Positions 36,512 to 46,224 of a stretch of DNA of 64,000 nt are shown here, piece after piece. A model generated the notes under the pieces. The model had not been told where the DNA came from. It did not search any database and saw nothing but the letters and a program-made list of their open reading frames with translations. The DNA lies in the NCBI GenBank assembly GCA_019749805.1, contig JAIEPH010000011.1:1-64000 (forward strand), given 5' to 3'. A program made the position numbers and the translations under genes. The stretch's first letter is position 1. Each line of letters begins with the position of its first letter. The stretch comes from Mycobacteriaceae bacterium. Lineage in GTDB: Bacteria; Actinomycetota; Actinomycetes; Mycobacteriales; Mycobacteriaceae.

Positions 36512-37462
36512 ATGAGCGCGGGCCTGTTCGGACTTCTCGACGACGTCGCGGCGCTGGCGCGGCTGGCGGCGGCATCGGTCGACGACGTCGGTGCTGCGGC
36601 CGGGCGGGCGACCGCCAAGGCTGCGGGCGTCGTCATCGATGACACCGCGGTGACGCCGCAGTACGTACACGGCATCACCGCCGACCGGGAACTGCCGATG
36701 ATCAGGCGGATCGCGATCGGCTCGCTGCGTAACAAACTGCTGTTCATCCTGCCCGCGGCGTTGCTACTCAGCCAGTTCGCGCCGTGGCTGGTGACGCCGA
36801 TCCTGATGATGGGCGCCACCTACCTCTGTTACGAGGGAGCGGAAAAAGTACTGGGTTGGTTCACCGGACACGACGCACATGCCGCGCCGACAACAATGCT
36901 CGGCGAAGACGCCGAGAAGCAGATGACCGCGGGCGCAATCCGGACGGACTTCATCCTTTCCGCCGAAATCATGGTGATCGCCCTGAACGAGGTGGCGAGC
37001 GAGAGGTTCTGGTCGCGGTTCGTGATCCTCGTCGTGGTCGCGATCGTCATCACGGCCGCCGTCTACGGCGTCGTCGCGCTGATCGTGAAAATGGACGACA
37101 TCGGGCTGAACCTCGCGCAGCGCTCGTCGAAGTTCGCGCAGAGGGTCGGTCGTGGGCTTGTCAACGCGATGCCCAAACTGCTGTCGGCTCTGTCGACCAT
37201 CGGTACCGTCGCAATGCTCTGGGTCGGTGGGCACATCCTGCTGCTCGGGACGGACACGCTGGGCTGGCACGCGCCCTACGGCTTCGTGCACCACTTCGAG
37301 GACTTGATAAAACGCGCGGTCGCCGAAGGTCTCGGCGGCGTGCTGGCGTGGCTGGTCAACACCGCGGCTTCGGCGGTCATCGGACTGGTCGTCGGCGCCG
37401 TCGTCGTGGCGATCATGCACGTGCTGCCGTTCGGCAAGAAGAAGCACGAAGAACAGCACTGA
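36512..37462 (+). CDS. DUF808 (YedI-like) inner membrane protein
   Basis: A 316-residue membrane protein. MSAGLFGLLDDVAALARLAAASVDDVGAA and DDTAVTPQYVHGITADRELPMIRRIAIGSLRNK are diagnostic of DUF808. About six to seven hydrophobic helices follow; VMHVLPFGKKKHEEQH-like charged end is cytosolic. Function unknown in all bacteria I know of. GGGGAAGC before ATG 36512 is the ribosome binding site; longer readings run through the divergent gene. Confidence 0.88.
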   Translation: MSAGLFGLLDDVAALARLAAASVDDVGAAAGRATAKAAGVVIDDTAVTPQYVHGITADRELPMIRRIAIGSLRNKLLFILPAALLLSQFAPWLVTPILMMGATYLCYEGAEKVLGWFTGHDAHAAPTTMLGEDAEKQMTAGAIRTDFILSAEIMVIALNEVASERFWSRFVILVVVAIVITAAVYGVVALIVKMDDIGLNLAQRSSKFAQRVGRGLVNAMPKLLSALSTIGTVAMLWVGGHILLLGTDTLGWHAPYGFVHHFEDLIKRAVAEGLGGVLAWLVNTAASAVIGLVVGAVVVAIMHVLPFGKKKHEEQH

Positions 37463-37513
37463 CCGATATCCGCCGCGACGTCACCCAGGACAGAGCGGTG
37501 AGCCTGATGGGCG

Positions 37514-38386
37514 TTACACCATGATCTTTCGGGCGGCCGCCTGTACCGCATCGGTGATGGCCCCGACCAACGGGCTGTCGAGCTTCCAGCACTGCCAGAA
37601 CAGCGGCACGTCCAGGTGCGCGTCGACCACCCGAGCGAACGAACCGTCCGCGAGCTCAGGTTCGGCCAGATTCTGCGGGAACATGCCCCACCCGAGGCTC
37701 GCCCGCACGGCGCTCCCGAAGCCTTCTGCCGTTGGCACAAAGTGCTGCGGACGAGTGATGTCGCGTCGAAACACTTTGCGCACCAACATCTCCTGCAGCG
37801 CATCATCACGATTCCACGCCAGCGACGGTGCTGCCGCCACGGCGCGAGCAGTGAAACCTTGGGGCAGATGCCTTTCGATGTACCGCGGGGCTGCGACGGC
37901 TACGTACCTCATCACGCCCAACGGCAATACCCGGCAACCCGTTACCGGCGTGCGCTCGGTCGTCACCGCCCCCATCACCACACCCTCGCGAAGCAGTCGC
38001 GCCGAATGATCCTGGTCCTCGATGCGGATGTCGAACAAGACGCCATCCAACGCGTCGAAGACTCCGGTGAACCACGTCGCCATCGAATCAGCGTTGACGG
38101 CCAACGCAATACGCGGAGAAGAGCCGTCGCCACCGCCCATCTCTGTCAACGCCTCGGCCTCCAGCAGCGCGGTCTGCGCCGCCAACCGCAACAATGGAGC
38201 GCCGGCCGCTGTGGCCACACATGGCTTCTCCCGCACCACCACGACCTGACCCACCCGCTGCTCGAGCGCCTTGATGCGCTGGCTGATGGCCGATGGAGTC
38301 ACGTGGAGCCGGGCCGCGGCGGCATCGAACGACCCGTGCTCGATGACCGCGGCGAATGCCGCCAGCTGCTGACCGTCTATCTGCAC
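37514..38386 (-). CDS. lysG: LysR-type regulator LysG/ArgP
   Basis: A 290-residue LysR-type regulator. The HTH is LAAFAAVIEHGSFDAAAARLHVTPSAISQRIKALEQRVG (residues 6-44), strongly ArgP/LysG-like, with the sensor domain behind. ArgP/LysG senses lysine or arginine and activates lysE-type exporters. GTG 38386 overlaps the stop of the upstream MFS gene (TAGTG), so the two are co-transcribed. The lysE gene lies beyond the MFS gene on the other strand with a LysR-type operator between (39861-39877). Confidence 0.85.
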   Translation of the reverse strand: MQIDGQQLAAFAAVIEHGSFDAAAARLHVTPSAISQRIKALEQRVGQVVVVREKPCVATAAGAPLLRLAAQTALLEAEALTEMGGGDGSSPRIALAVNADSMATWFTGVFDALDGVLFDIRIEDQDHSARLLREGVVMGAVTTERTPVTGCRVLPLGVMRYVAVAAPRYIERHLPQGFTARAVAAAPSLAWNRDDALQEMLVRKVFRRDITRPQHFVPTAEGFGSAVRASLGWGMFPQNLAEPELADGSFARVVDAHLDVPLFWQCWKLDSPLVGAITDAVQAAARKIMV

Positions 38387-39714
38387 TAGGCCGATGCCTC
38401 CGATTCGGCCCTTGGCTTGTGCCCCAGATAGACAACCACGACTGCGGCGGCCAGAGAGAGAGCACCGACCACCCACATCGCCGCCTTGGCGTTGCCGGTC
38501 AGATCGTTGAGCCATCCGGTGATGTACGGGCCGCCGAACCCGCTGAGGTTTCCCAGCGAGTTGATCAATGCGATGCCGCCGGCCGCGGCCACGCCGGTCA
38601 GGAAGGTGGACGGCAGCGCCCAGAAGACGGGAAGGGCACACATCACCGAGCAGGTGGACAGGGTGACGGCGATCATCGCCAGGTAGGGGTCGGCCATGTA
38701 GAGCGCGGCCGGAATGGATACCGCACCGACGATCGCCGGTATTGCGACGTGCCAGACCCGTTCGTCGGTTCGGTCGGCGTGACGCGCCCAGGGCACCATC
38801 ACGATGGCAGCGATGACGTACGGAACAGATGTCACCAGGCCGCGCTCGATGACGCTCAGATGCGTACCGTACTGCTCCTGAAATCCGGCGACGATGGTCG
38901 GCAGAAAGAACCCGACCGCGTACAGGCCGTAGGTGATTCCGAAATAGATGAACGCCAGCAGGAGGATTCTCGAATGACTGAGCGCCTTCTTGAGTGGCCA
39001 GTGCTGGCCGGTCTCGGCGAGTGACCGGTCGACGTCCAGGGTCGTTTCCAGCCAATCTTTTTCATCGGTCTTCAGCCAGGCCGCGTCGGCCGGTCGGTCC
39101 GTGAGGTAGAACCAGCAGGCGAACGCGAGAATGACTGCCGGGATGCCCTCGACGAGAAACATCACCCGCCAGCCTTCGAGACCGAAGAAGCCGTGCCCCC
39201 AGTCGATGATCAGCGAGGAAAGGGTGGATCCGATGGCTGTCGATACCGGCACCGCCACCATGAACAGCGAAACCGCCTTGGCACGATGCCTTTCCGGGAA
39301 CCAGAAGGTGAGGTAGAGAATGATGCCGGGGAAGAATCCGGCCTCCGCCACGCCGAGCAGGAACCGAAGGACGATGAGCGTTTCCGCGTTCGGCACGAAA
39401 GCGATTGCGCTACTGATTATTCCCCACGTCAGCATGATGCGTGCGAGCCAACGGCGGCCGCCGAACTTGTGGAGCGCGATATTGCTCGGCACTTCCAGCA
39501 ATAGGTAGCCGATGAAGAAGATGCCCGAGGCGAAGCCGAACATCTTGGCGCTCATCGCCAGGTCTTCGTTCATGCCGTTGGGGCCCGCGAAGCTGATGTT
39601 GACGCGATCGAGGTAGTTGACGAAGTAGAGCAGGATCAGAAACGGGATCAGGCGGCGGGTGACCTTCGTCATCGTCTGCGGTCCCAGCGCCGAGTCGGGA
39701 AGTCGCGTCGTCAT
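38386..39714 (-). CDS. MFS transporter, anion:cation symporter (phthalate/hexuronate) family
   Basis: A 442-residue 12-helix major facilitator. RRLIPFLILLYFVNYLDRVNISFA is the typical first helix with the conserved Y-x-D-R-x-N/I motif of the ACS/phthalate permease family; FLLGVAEAGFFPGIILYLTFWFPERHRAKA and later GGIALINSLGNLSGFGGPYITGWL are also characteristic. It probably imports an organic anion. It is placed between lysE and lysG, which is unusual, and its stop is fused with the lysG start. Regulation by LysG is plausible. Confidence 0.87.
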   Translation of the reverse strand: MTTRLPDSALGPQTMTKVTRRLIPFLILLYFVNYLDRVNISFAGPNGMNEDLAMSAKMFGFASGIFFIGYLLLEVPSNIALHKFGGRRWLARIMLTWGIISSAIAFVPNAETLIVLRFLLGVAEAGFFPGIILYLTFWFPERHRAKAVSLFMVAVPVSTAIGSTLSSLIIDWGHGFFGLEGWRVMFLVEGIPAVILAFACWFYLTDRPADAAWLKTDEKDWLETTLDVDRSLAETGQHWPLKKALSHSRILLLAFIYFGITYGLYAVGFFLPTIVAGFQEQYGTHLSVIERGLVTSVPYVIAAIVMVPWARHADRTDERVWHVAIPAIVGAVSIPAALYMADPYLAMIAVTLSTCSVMCALPVFWALPSTFLTGVAAAGGIALINSLGNLSGFGGPYITGWLNDLTGNAKAAMWVVGALSLAAAVVVVYLGHKPRAESEASA

Positions 39715-39860
39715 GGTTGCCCTCCTGCGCGGGTCCGTTGCAATCGAAGCAGATTCACCGGCGCTTCATGGCCGGACGCCGAATTGAGGATCGTCGACGA
39801 CTCCGGTCGCACCGGCAGCCCAGCGATGGCGACGGCCGACCGAGACGCCATCCCCATTCA

Positions 39861-39877
39861 CATTAGTATTCCTAATG
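39861..39877. promoter_or_regulatory. LysR-type operator CATTAG-N5-CTAATG
   Basis: A perfect dyad CATTAG-TATTC-CTAATG contains the T-N11-A core (TTAG-N5-CTAA) of LysR regulators. It lies in an AT-rich patch of the 218-base gap between divergent MFS and lysE, 55 bases before lysE. LysG encoded nearby is the natural binder; not proven. Confidence 0.6.
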
Positions 39878-39919
39878 CAGATGTAGAATCATTAGCTGTA
39901 CTGATGACCCGCAGTTTCC

Positions 39920-39925
39920 TACCGT
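39920..39925 (+). promoter_or_regulatory. Candidate -10 hexamer TACCGT for lysE
   Basis: TACCGT ends 7 bases before ATG 39933. The LysR-type dyad is about 45 bases upstream of this hexamer, a normal activator distance. Confidence 0.35.
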
Positions 39926-39932
39926 CGAAGAC

Positions 39933-40532
39933 ATGAACTCACCGCTGCTCGTCGGCTTCCTGGCCTCCCTGACGCTGATCATTGCGATCGGCGCGCAGAA
40001 CGCCTTCGTGCTGCGCCAAGGCATCCGCGGTGAGCATGTGGCCGCGGTGGTGGCGGTGTGCGCGGTATCCGACATCCTGCTCATCACCGCGGGCATCGCC
40101 GGCATCGGCGCCCTGATCGCCGCACACCCGGGCGCACTCGACATCGCCCGGTTCGGCGGTGCCGCGTTCCTGATCGGCTACGGCCTGCTCGCAGCGCGGC
40201 GTGCCTGGCGGCCGGCGACGCTGACGCCGTCCGAGAAGGGCCCGGCCCGGCTCCTCGAGGTGCTGGTCACCTGCCTCGCCCTGACGTGGCTCAATCCGCA
40301 CGTCTACCTCGACACGGTGATCCTGTTGGGCACCCTGGCCAACGAGCACAGCGAGCAGCGGTGGCTGTTCGGCGTCGGTGCGGTCACCGCGAGCGTGGTC
40401 TGGTTCGTCAGCCTCGGACTCGGCGCACGGCGCCTGTCCGGGCTGTTCGCCACCCCACTCACCTGGCGGATCCTCGACGGACTGATTGCCGTCACTATGA
40501 CCGGACTCGGTGTGTCTTTGATCTTGTCCTGA
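39933..40532 (+). CDS. lysE: LysE family amino-acid exporter
   Basis: A 199-residue inner-membrane exporter with about six helices. [24 protein letters not shown] is the LysE signature (G-A-Q-N-x-F-V-L-R-Q-G), and [23 protein letters not shown] the second conserved motif (T-W-L-N-P-H-x-Y-L-D). It exports L-lysine or L-arginine in C. glutamicum. LysG is two genes away on the other strand, with the shared regulatory region upstream. Confidence 0.92.
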   Translation: MNSPLLVGFLASLTLIIAIGAQNAFVLRQGIRGEHVAAVVAVCAVSDILLITAGIAGIGALIAAHPGALDIARFGGAAFLIGYGLLAARRAWRPATLTPSEKGPARLLEVLVTCLALTWLNPHVYLDTVILLGTLANEHSEQRWLFGVGAVTASVVWFVSLGLGARRLSGLFATPLTWRILDGLIAVTMTGLGVSLILS

Positions 40533-40544
40533 AATAATCCGCGT

Positions 40545-41147
40545 ATGACGGTAGGCGAGCCAGCGCTGGGTTTGCGGGACCGCAAGAAGATCCAGACTCG
40601 CGACACCATCCGACGCGAGGCCATGCGACTCATCAAGGCCAACGGTTACGCGAGCACCACGATCGAACAGATCGCCTTCGCAGCGGACATCGCACCCAGC
40701 ACCTTCTTCCGCTACTTCCCCACCAAAGAGTCGGTGCTGATCGCGAACGACCTGGACCAGGTGACCATTGACGCCCTTGCTGGGTTGCCGTCAGACATGC
40801 CGCGGTTCAAGGCATTTCGGCGCTCACTCGAGATCACTCTGGCCGCGGTAACGGCGGCGGACTGGCGATTCGAACGCGCCCGGTTGCGACTGGTCCTTTC
40901 GGTGCCGGAACTCAAAGCCGCCCAGCTGGACGAGTACCGGCGCACCGTCGAGCGACTCGCCGAGTCAGAGGCACACCGCACCGGCCGCGACCCGCAGGAT
41001 CTGGAGGTCCGCGTGTTCGTCGGGGCCTTGTCCGGCGGCTTGATGGCCGCCCTCGACGGCCATCTGTCCGAGCTGACCGACCGGATGCAACGGACCCTGG
41101 ACCTGCTCGAAGCTGCAATACACTTCGATGGAATCGTGGAGACATGA
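40545..41147 (+). CDS. TetR family transcriptional regulator
   Basis: A 200-residue regulator; HTH is LRDRKKIQTRDTIRREAMRLIKANGYASTTIEQIAFAADIAPSTFFRYFPTKESVL (about residues 9-64), with a C-terminal domain of the MftR/AcrR-like type. It starts 12 bases after lysE and its stop overlaps the SDR start (ATGA), so it heads a TetR-SDR-EF-Tu-domain operon. No operator recognised. Confidence 0.85.
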   Translation: MTVGEPALGLRDRKKIQTRDTIRREAMRLIKANGYASTTIEQIAFAADIAPSTFFRYFPTKESVLIANDLDQVTIDALAGLPSDMPRFKAFRRSLEITLAAVTAADWRFERARLRLVLSVPELKAAQLDEYRRTVERLAESEAHRTGRDPQDLEVRVFVGALSGGLMAALDGHLSELTDRMQRTLDLLEAAIHFDGIVET

Positions 41148-41947
41148 CCGCTACGAGAAAGTCTGTGTTCATCACCGGTGCCGCGGCCGGAATCGGGAGG
41201 GCCACCGCACTGACCTTCGCCCGAAACGGATTTCTCGTCGGCGGCTTCGACATCGACGAGGTCGGGCTCAAGACGCTTGCCGACGAGATCGACCAACGCG
41301 GAGTCGGCCGGGCGATCGTCGGTCACCTCGACGTCACGGATCCCGACGAAATGGCGCAGCGGGTAGGAGATTTCGCGAAGGCCGCCGGCGGCCGGCTCGA
41401 CGTGATGATCAACAACGCGGGCATCTTGCGAGCGGGCCGTTTCGAGGAGATGGAACTCGGCGGTCACTTCAAGGAGATCGACATCAACGCCAAGGGGGTG
41501 GTGAACGGGCTGTACGCCGCCTTTCCCTACCTGCGCTCCACGCGGAACTCCGTCGTCGTCAACCTCGCCTCCGCATCGGCGATCTACGGTCAGGCGGAAC
41601 TCGCCAACTACAGCGCGACCAAGTTCTTCGTCCGCGGCATCACCGAAGCGCTGGACATCGAGTGGAATAGGTACGGCATCCGGGTGATCGCGATGTGGCC
41701 GCTGTTCGTGAACACCGCGATGACGGAAACGCTCAAGACAGGCAGCACCGAGTCCCTCGGCATCCGACTGACCGCGCAGGACATCGCCGATGCCATCGCG
41801 GCGGCGACCGAACCGTCGAAGCTGCGTCGTCTGATCCATCAGGTGCACTTCCCCGTCGGCTCGCAAACGAAAGTCTTGGCGGCCGGCTCCCGATTCTCCC
41901 CCGCGTGGCTCACCCGTCTGGTCAACAAGAGATTGGCGCATTCGTGA
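41144..41947 (+). CDS. Short-chain dehydrogenase/reductase
   Basis: A 267-residue classical SDR oxidoreductase. TGAAAGIGRATAL is the TGxxxGxG cofactor motif, INNAG the structural motif, SASA and YSATK the catalytic Ser-Tyr-Lys. DIDEV after strand 2 (FDIDEVGL) favours NAD(H). Substrate unknown. Its stop overlaps the next gene's start as GTGA, strong coupling to the EF-Tu-like protein. Confidence 0.87.
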   Translation: MTATRKSVFITGAAAGIGRATALTFARNGFLVGGFDIDEVGLKTLADEIDQRGVGRAIVGHLDVTDPDEMAQRVGDFAKAAGGRLDVMINNAGILRAGRFEEMELGGHFKEIDINAKGVVNGLYAAFPYLRSTRNSVVVNLASASAIYGQAELANYSATKFFVRGITEALDIEWNRYGIRVIAMWPLFVNTAMTETLKTGSTESLGIRLTAQDIADAIAAATEPSKLRRLIHQVHFPVGSQTKVLAAGSRFSPAWLTRLVNKRLAHS

Positions 41948-42240
41948 CGTTCAAGATGACTGTCGAAGACGTTTTCGCCATCAAGAATCGGGGCGTGGTC
42001 GCGACCGGACGCGTCGAAAGTGGAACGCTGCGCGTTGGCGACACCGTACAGATCAACGGGGGTCCGGGGGTCGAGGTAACCGCGATCGAGAAGTTCCGCA
42101 AACAGCTCGACGAGGCGAGCGCCGGCGAGAACGTGGGCGTGCTGATGAAGGGGATCGAGCGCAACCAGCTCGACCGCGGTGACGTCCTCACGTCCTCGGC
42201 CGCGGCAGCACCGACCTACGGCGAGGCGCCACCGATCTAA
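41944..42240 (+). CDS. Free-standing EF-Tu domain 2 protein
   Basis: A 98-residue protein equal to the beta-barrel domain 2 of elongation factor Tu and nothing else: MTVEDVFAIKNRGVVATGRVESGTLRVGDTVQI, then VTAIEKFRKQLDEASAGENVGVLMKGIERNQLDRGDVL. There is no GTPase domain or domain 3. In EF-Tu this barrel contacts the aminoacyl end of tRNA and couples to domain 1. GTG 41944 overlaps the SDR stop. It is not an EF-Tu remnant by neighbourhood, since no rpsL/fusA/tuf genes are close, and the frame is clean with its own stop. Function unknown. Confidence 0.8.
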   Translation: MTFKMTVEDVFAIKNRGVVATGRVESGTLRVGDTVQINGGPGVEVTAIEKFRKQLDEASAGENVGVLMKGIERNQLDRGDVLTSSAAAAPTYGEAPPI

Positions 42241-42286
42241 TCGCGCCTGGCCGTCGGGTTGTTCGGAAGATTTCAGACGAGTTGGC

Positions 42287-42292
42287 TACTCT
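42287..42292 (+). promoter_or_regulatory. -10 hexamer TACTCT for leaderless fecB2
   Basis: TACTCT is followed by exactly 6 bases and GTG 42299; no ribosome binding site. It supports the start giving a complete export signal. Confidence 0.5.
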
Positions 42293-42298
42293 CGCCGG

Positions 42299-43210
42299 GT
42301 GCCTGCTTCGTTGTCCCGGCGGGGTTTCCTGGCGTTGACTGCCGGTGCGGCGGCGTTCGCTGCTGCCGCTTGCGAATCGAAGCCGGGCGAAGTCGCCGAC
42401 GACGGGTCGGTCACCGTCAAGCACGTGTTCGGTGAGACCAAAGTCCCGGCGCCGCCCAAGCGGGTGGTCAGCGCGGGCCTCACCGGACAAGACGACCTGC
42501 TCGCCGTCGGCGTCGTGCCGATTGCGGTGACGGACTGGTTCGGCGGGCAGCCGTTCGGCGTATGGCCATGGGCGCAACCGAAACTCGGCGGTGCGCAGCC
42601 GGTGGTGCTGAACCTCGTGGACGGCATCCCGGTCGACCAGATCGCCGGACTACGCCCCGATCTGGTCATCGCCACCAACGCCGGCCTCGACCGCGACACC
42701 TACAACCGGCTGACGGCCATCGCCCCGACGATCGCGCAATCAGGTCAGGACGCCTTCTTCGAGCCGTGGAAGGTTCAGGCGGGCGCCATCGGTCAGGCGG
42801 TGTTCAAGCACGACGAGATGCAGGCGCTGATCGCCGGCATCGACGAGCGATTCGCCGCGGCGGGTTCGAACAATCCGCAGTTCGCCGGCAAACGGGTGAT
42901 GCTGCTCGAAGGCACACTCGGTCCGGACGGCCCGACGGTGATGTCCCCGGACTGGCGCAGTGACTTCCTCACGACGATGGGGTTCGCCTTCGCCGAGAAC
43001 ATCGATTCGGCCGACGTGCTGATCTGGACTACGGAAAGCGACGAACAGCAAGCCGCCCTGCTCGCCGATCCGGCCGTGGCGAAGCTGCCCGCCAACCGGA
43101 ATGTGTTCACCGGTAAGGAACTCGGGGGCGCCATCGCCTTCGCCTCGACCCTGTCCTATCCGGTGGTCGCCGACCAGCTGCCGGGGCAGATTGCGCAGGC
43201 GCTCGCCTGA
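42299..43210 (+). CDS. fecB2: Iron-siderophore/heme periplasmic binding lipoprotein (FecB2, Rv0265c-like)
   Basis: A 303-residue class III solute-binding lipoprotein. The N-terminus SRRGFLALTAGAAAFAAAACES combines a twin-arginine motif with a lipobox (AAAC), so it is probably folded before export and anchored at Cys24. PPKRVVSAGLTGQDDLLAVGV and IAGLRPDLVIATNAGLDRDTYNRL are the usual FecB-fold motifs. M. tuberculosis FecB2 binds heme and siderophores. No permease or ATPase genes adjoin it. Confidence 0.85.
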   Translation: MPASLSRRGFLALTAGAAAFAAAACESKPGEVADDGSVTVKHVFGETKVPAPPKRVVSAGLTGQDDLLAVGVVPIAVTDWFGGQPFGVWPWAQPKLGGAQPVVLNLVDGIPVDQIAGLRPDLVIATNAGLDRDTYNRLTAIAPTIAQSGQDAFFEPWKVQAGAIGQAVFKHDEMQALIAGIDERFAAAGSNNPQFAGKRVMLLEGTLGPDGPTVMSPDWRSDFLTTMGFAFAENIDSADVLIWTTESDEQQAALLADPAVAKLPANRNVFTGKELGGAIAFASTLSYPVVADQLPGQIAQALA

Positions 43211-43222
43211 CAAGATGTTCGG

Positions 43223-43927
43223 GTGACCGCCACCAGCACAGAGTCCGAGCACCGAGGTTTCGCACTCACGGGTTCGGCCTACTATCCCGTGCTCGTCGCG
43301 ATCTTCACCGGCCTCGTGCTCATCTCGAACGTGTCGGCCACCAAGGGCATCGCGTTCGGGCCGATCATCGGCGACTGGTCATTGATCACAGACGGCGGGT
43401 TCATCGTGTTCCCGATGACGTACGTGATCGGCGACGTGTTGTCCGAGGTGTACGGCTTTCGGGCCACCCGCAGGGCCATCTACATCGCCTTCGTCATGGA
43501 GGCCATCGCCGCGTTCACGTTCTGGCTCACCGCCTACCTGCCAGCCGCTGACTTCTACACCAACCAGGCGGCGTTCGAGGCCGTCGTCAAGCCGTTCACG
43601 CAGTTGATCATCGCCGGGCTCGCGGGGTTCATCGTCGGGCAGACGCTGAACGCGTGGGTGGTCGTCAAGATCAAGGAACGGACCAAGGAGAAGCACCTGT
43701 GGGCCCGGTTGATCGGGTCGACGGTCGTCGGTGAATTCGCTGACACCGTCGTGTTCTGCACCATCGCCGCGGGCGCGATTGGCATCAGTACGTGGGGCGA
43801 CTTCCTGACCTACGTAGCGCTGGGCTGGGTTTACAAGACCGTCGTGGAGATCCTGGTGCTGCCGATCACCTACCGGGTGATCGCGTACATCAAGCGCCGC
43901 GAGCCGACGTATCAGCCCGCCGTGTGA
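43223..43927 (+). CDS. Queuosine precursor transporter (VUT/YhhQ family)
   Basis: A 234-residue, six-helix membrane protein. GLVLISNVSATKGIAFG, FPMTYVIGDVLSEVYGFRATRRAIYIAF and the GQTLNAWVVVKIKERTKEKHLWARLIGSTVVGEFADTVVF segment are the VUT signatures (D-V-x-x-E-V-Y-G; E-F-x-D-T). YhhQ imports preQ0/preQ1 for tRNA queuosine modification. GTG 43223 lies 12 bases after fecB2, so probably co-transcribed. No queuosine biosynthesis gene is in the window. Confidence 0.88.
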   Translation: MTATSTESEHRGFALTGSAYYPVLVAIFTGLVLISNVSATKGIAFGPIIGDWSLITDGGFIVFPMTYVIGDVLSEVYGFRATRRAIYIAFVMEAIAAFTFWLTAYLPAADFYTNQAAFEAVVKPFTQLIIAGLAGFIVGQTLNAWVVVKIKERTKEKHLWARLIGSTVVGEFADTVVFCTIAAGAIGISTWGDFLTYVALGWVYKTVVEILVLPITYRVIAYIKRREPTYQPAV

Positions 43928-44002
43928 GGCTTCGATAAGGCTCCTCTGGCAAGGCGTATAGAGCATGCGTAGTGCTTGCTACTCGTGGGTAATTTGGTAA
44001 TC

Positions 44003-44689
44003 ATGAGCGTGACAGTGGATCTCATGGACGCCAACGCGACGGGTGCGGGTCCCGCCAAGATCCGCGATTACGGCGATCGGGCCCTGCTGCTGGAATGTGC
44101 CGGGACCGACGAGGTGCTGGCGTGGTCAGCGGCGATCCGGAAAGCCGAACTGCCCGGTGTGCTCGACATCGTTCCTGCCTCGCGAACCGTGCTGATGAAG
44201 CTGGGCGGTACCCGTTACCAGGGCCCTACCCGGCAGCGACTGGCCAAGCTGGACGTCGCATCCGCCGCGGACTCGGCCGCCGCTGCCGGTGAGGTTCACG
44301 CCGATGTGCAGATCGACGTCATCTACGACGGCCCCGATCTCGACGAAGTCGCGCGGCTCACCGGCTTGACCGCCGACCAGGTCGTCGCGGCGCACACCGC
44401 CACACCGTGGCGCGTCGGATTCGGTGGCTTCGCACCCGGTTTCGCATATCTGATCGGGGGGGACGCGCGACTCGAGGTCCCCCGGCGGGACGAGCCGCGC
44501 ACCAAGGTCCCGGTCGGGGCGGTCGGCCTCGCCGGCCAGTTCAGCGGAGTTTATCCCCGCGAGTCTCCCGGGGGCTGGCAGCTGATCGGACGCACCGCCG
44601 ACGGTCAGCCGGCGCTGTGGGATGTCGACCGTGATCCGCCCGCGCTGCTGATGCCGGGCATGTGGGTGCAGTTTCGAGCAGTTGGTTAG
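44003..44689 (+). CDS. pxpB: 5-oxoprolinase subunit B (allophanate hydrolase subunit 1-like)
   Basis: A 228-residue subunit of the PxpABC enzyme that hydrolyses 5-oxoproline to glutamate with [18 protein letters not shown] at the start and [59 protein letters not shown] are family signatures. ATG 44003 is 7 bases after TAATTT (43990-43995), a leaderless spacing. pxpC follows; pxpA is not seen here. Equivalent to Rv0264c. Confidence 0.9.
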   Translation: MSVTVDLMDANATGAGPAKIRDYGDRALLLECAGTDEVLAWSAAIRKAELPGVLDIVPASRTVLMKLGGTRYQGPTRQRLAKLDVASAADSAAAAGEVHADVQIDVIYDGPDLDEVARLTGLTADQVVAAHTATPWRVGFGGFAPGFAYLIGGDARLEVPRRDEPRTKVPVGAVGLAGQFSGVYPRESPGGWQLIGRTADGQPALWDVDRDPPALLMPGMWVQFRAVG

Positions 44690-44700
44690 GAGACCGAGTC

Positions 44701-45597
44701 ATGGGCGCCACACTTGAGATCCTGCGTTCTGGTCCGCTGTCGCTGATCGAAGACCTCGGCCGGCCGGGTCTGGCTCACATGGGGGTGAGCAGGTCCGGTG
44801 CCGCCGATCGCCGCTCCCACACCCTGGCGAACCGGCTGGTGGCCAATCCGGGCGAGCTGGCCACCATCGAGGTGACGTTCGGCGGGCTGACGGCCCGCGT
44901 GCGCGGAGGGGACAAGAAGGGCGTCGCCATCGCGGTCACCGGAGCCGACACCGACCCGGCCGTCAACGGAGTTCCCTTTGGCACGAACAGCATTCACTAT
45001 GCGCGCGACGGTGAGGTGCTCACGCTCGGCGCACCCCTCTCGGGGCTGCGGACCTATCTGGCCGTCCGCGGCGGCATCGACGTCGGGCCCGTGCTCGGCT
45101 CCCGCTCGTACGACGTGATGTCGGCCATCGGGCCGCTGCCACTCGCGCCGGGCGACGTCCTACCCATCGGGGAGCACAGCGACGAGTTCCCCGAGCTGGA
45201 TCAGGCACCGGTGGCCGCAATCGAGGATGACGTGCTGGAGCTGATGGTGGTGCCGGGCCCGCGCGACGACTGGTTCGTCGACCCCGATGTGCTGATCCGC
45301 ACCAACTGGCAGGCCACCAACAAGAGCGACCGCGTGGGGATGCGGCTGGTCGGTATGCCGCTGGAATTTCGGTGGCCCGATCGCCAGCTGCCCAGCGAGG
45401 GAGCGACGCGCGGAGCAATTCAGGTGCCGCCGAACGGTTTTCCGGTGATCTTGGGCCCGGACCATCCGGTCACCGGCGGATATCCGGTGATCGGCGTGGT
45501 GGCCGACAACGACATGGACAGGGTCGCCCAAATCCGGCCTGGGCAGACGGTGCGCATGCACTGGTCGCGACCGCGCCAGCCGTTCGAAGACGCATAG
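44701..45597 (+). CDS. pxpC: 5-oxoprolinase subunit C (allophanate hydrolase subunit 2-like)
   Basis: A 298-residue partner of Pxp[47 protein letters not shown] is the start signature, and RMGLRLVG-like [14 protein letters not shown] with [35 protein letters not shown] the C-terminal signature. An AGGAGA ribosome binding site overlaps the pxpB stop region. The product is glutamate recycling from 5-oxoproline. Confidence 0.9.
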   Translation: MGATLEILRSGPLSLIEDLGRPGLAHMGVSRSGAADRRSHTLANRLVANPGELATIEVTFGGLTARVRGGDKKGVAIAVTGADTDPAVNGVPFGTNSIHYARDGEVLTLGAPLSGLRTYLAVRGGIDVGPVLGSRSYDVMSAIGPLPLAPGDVLPIGEHSDEFPELDQAPVAAIEDDVLELMVVPGPRDDWFVDPDVLIRTNWQATNKSDRVGMRLVGMPLEFRWPDRQLPSEGATRGAIQVPPNGFPVILGPDHPVTGGYPVIGVVADNDMDRVAQIRPGQTVRMHWSRPRQPFEDA

Positions 45598-45615
45598 GAC
45601 GCTCACTGCTGGTAG

Positions 45616-46224
<609 letters not shown>

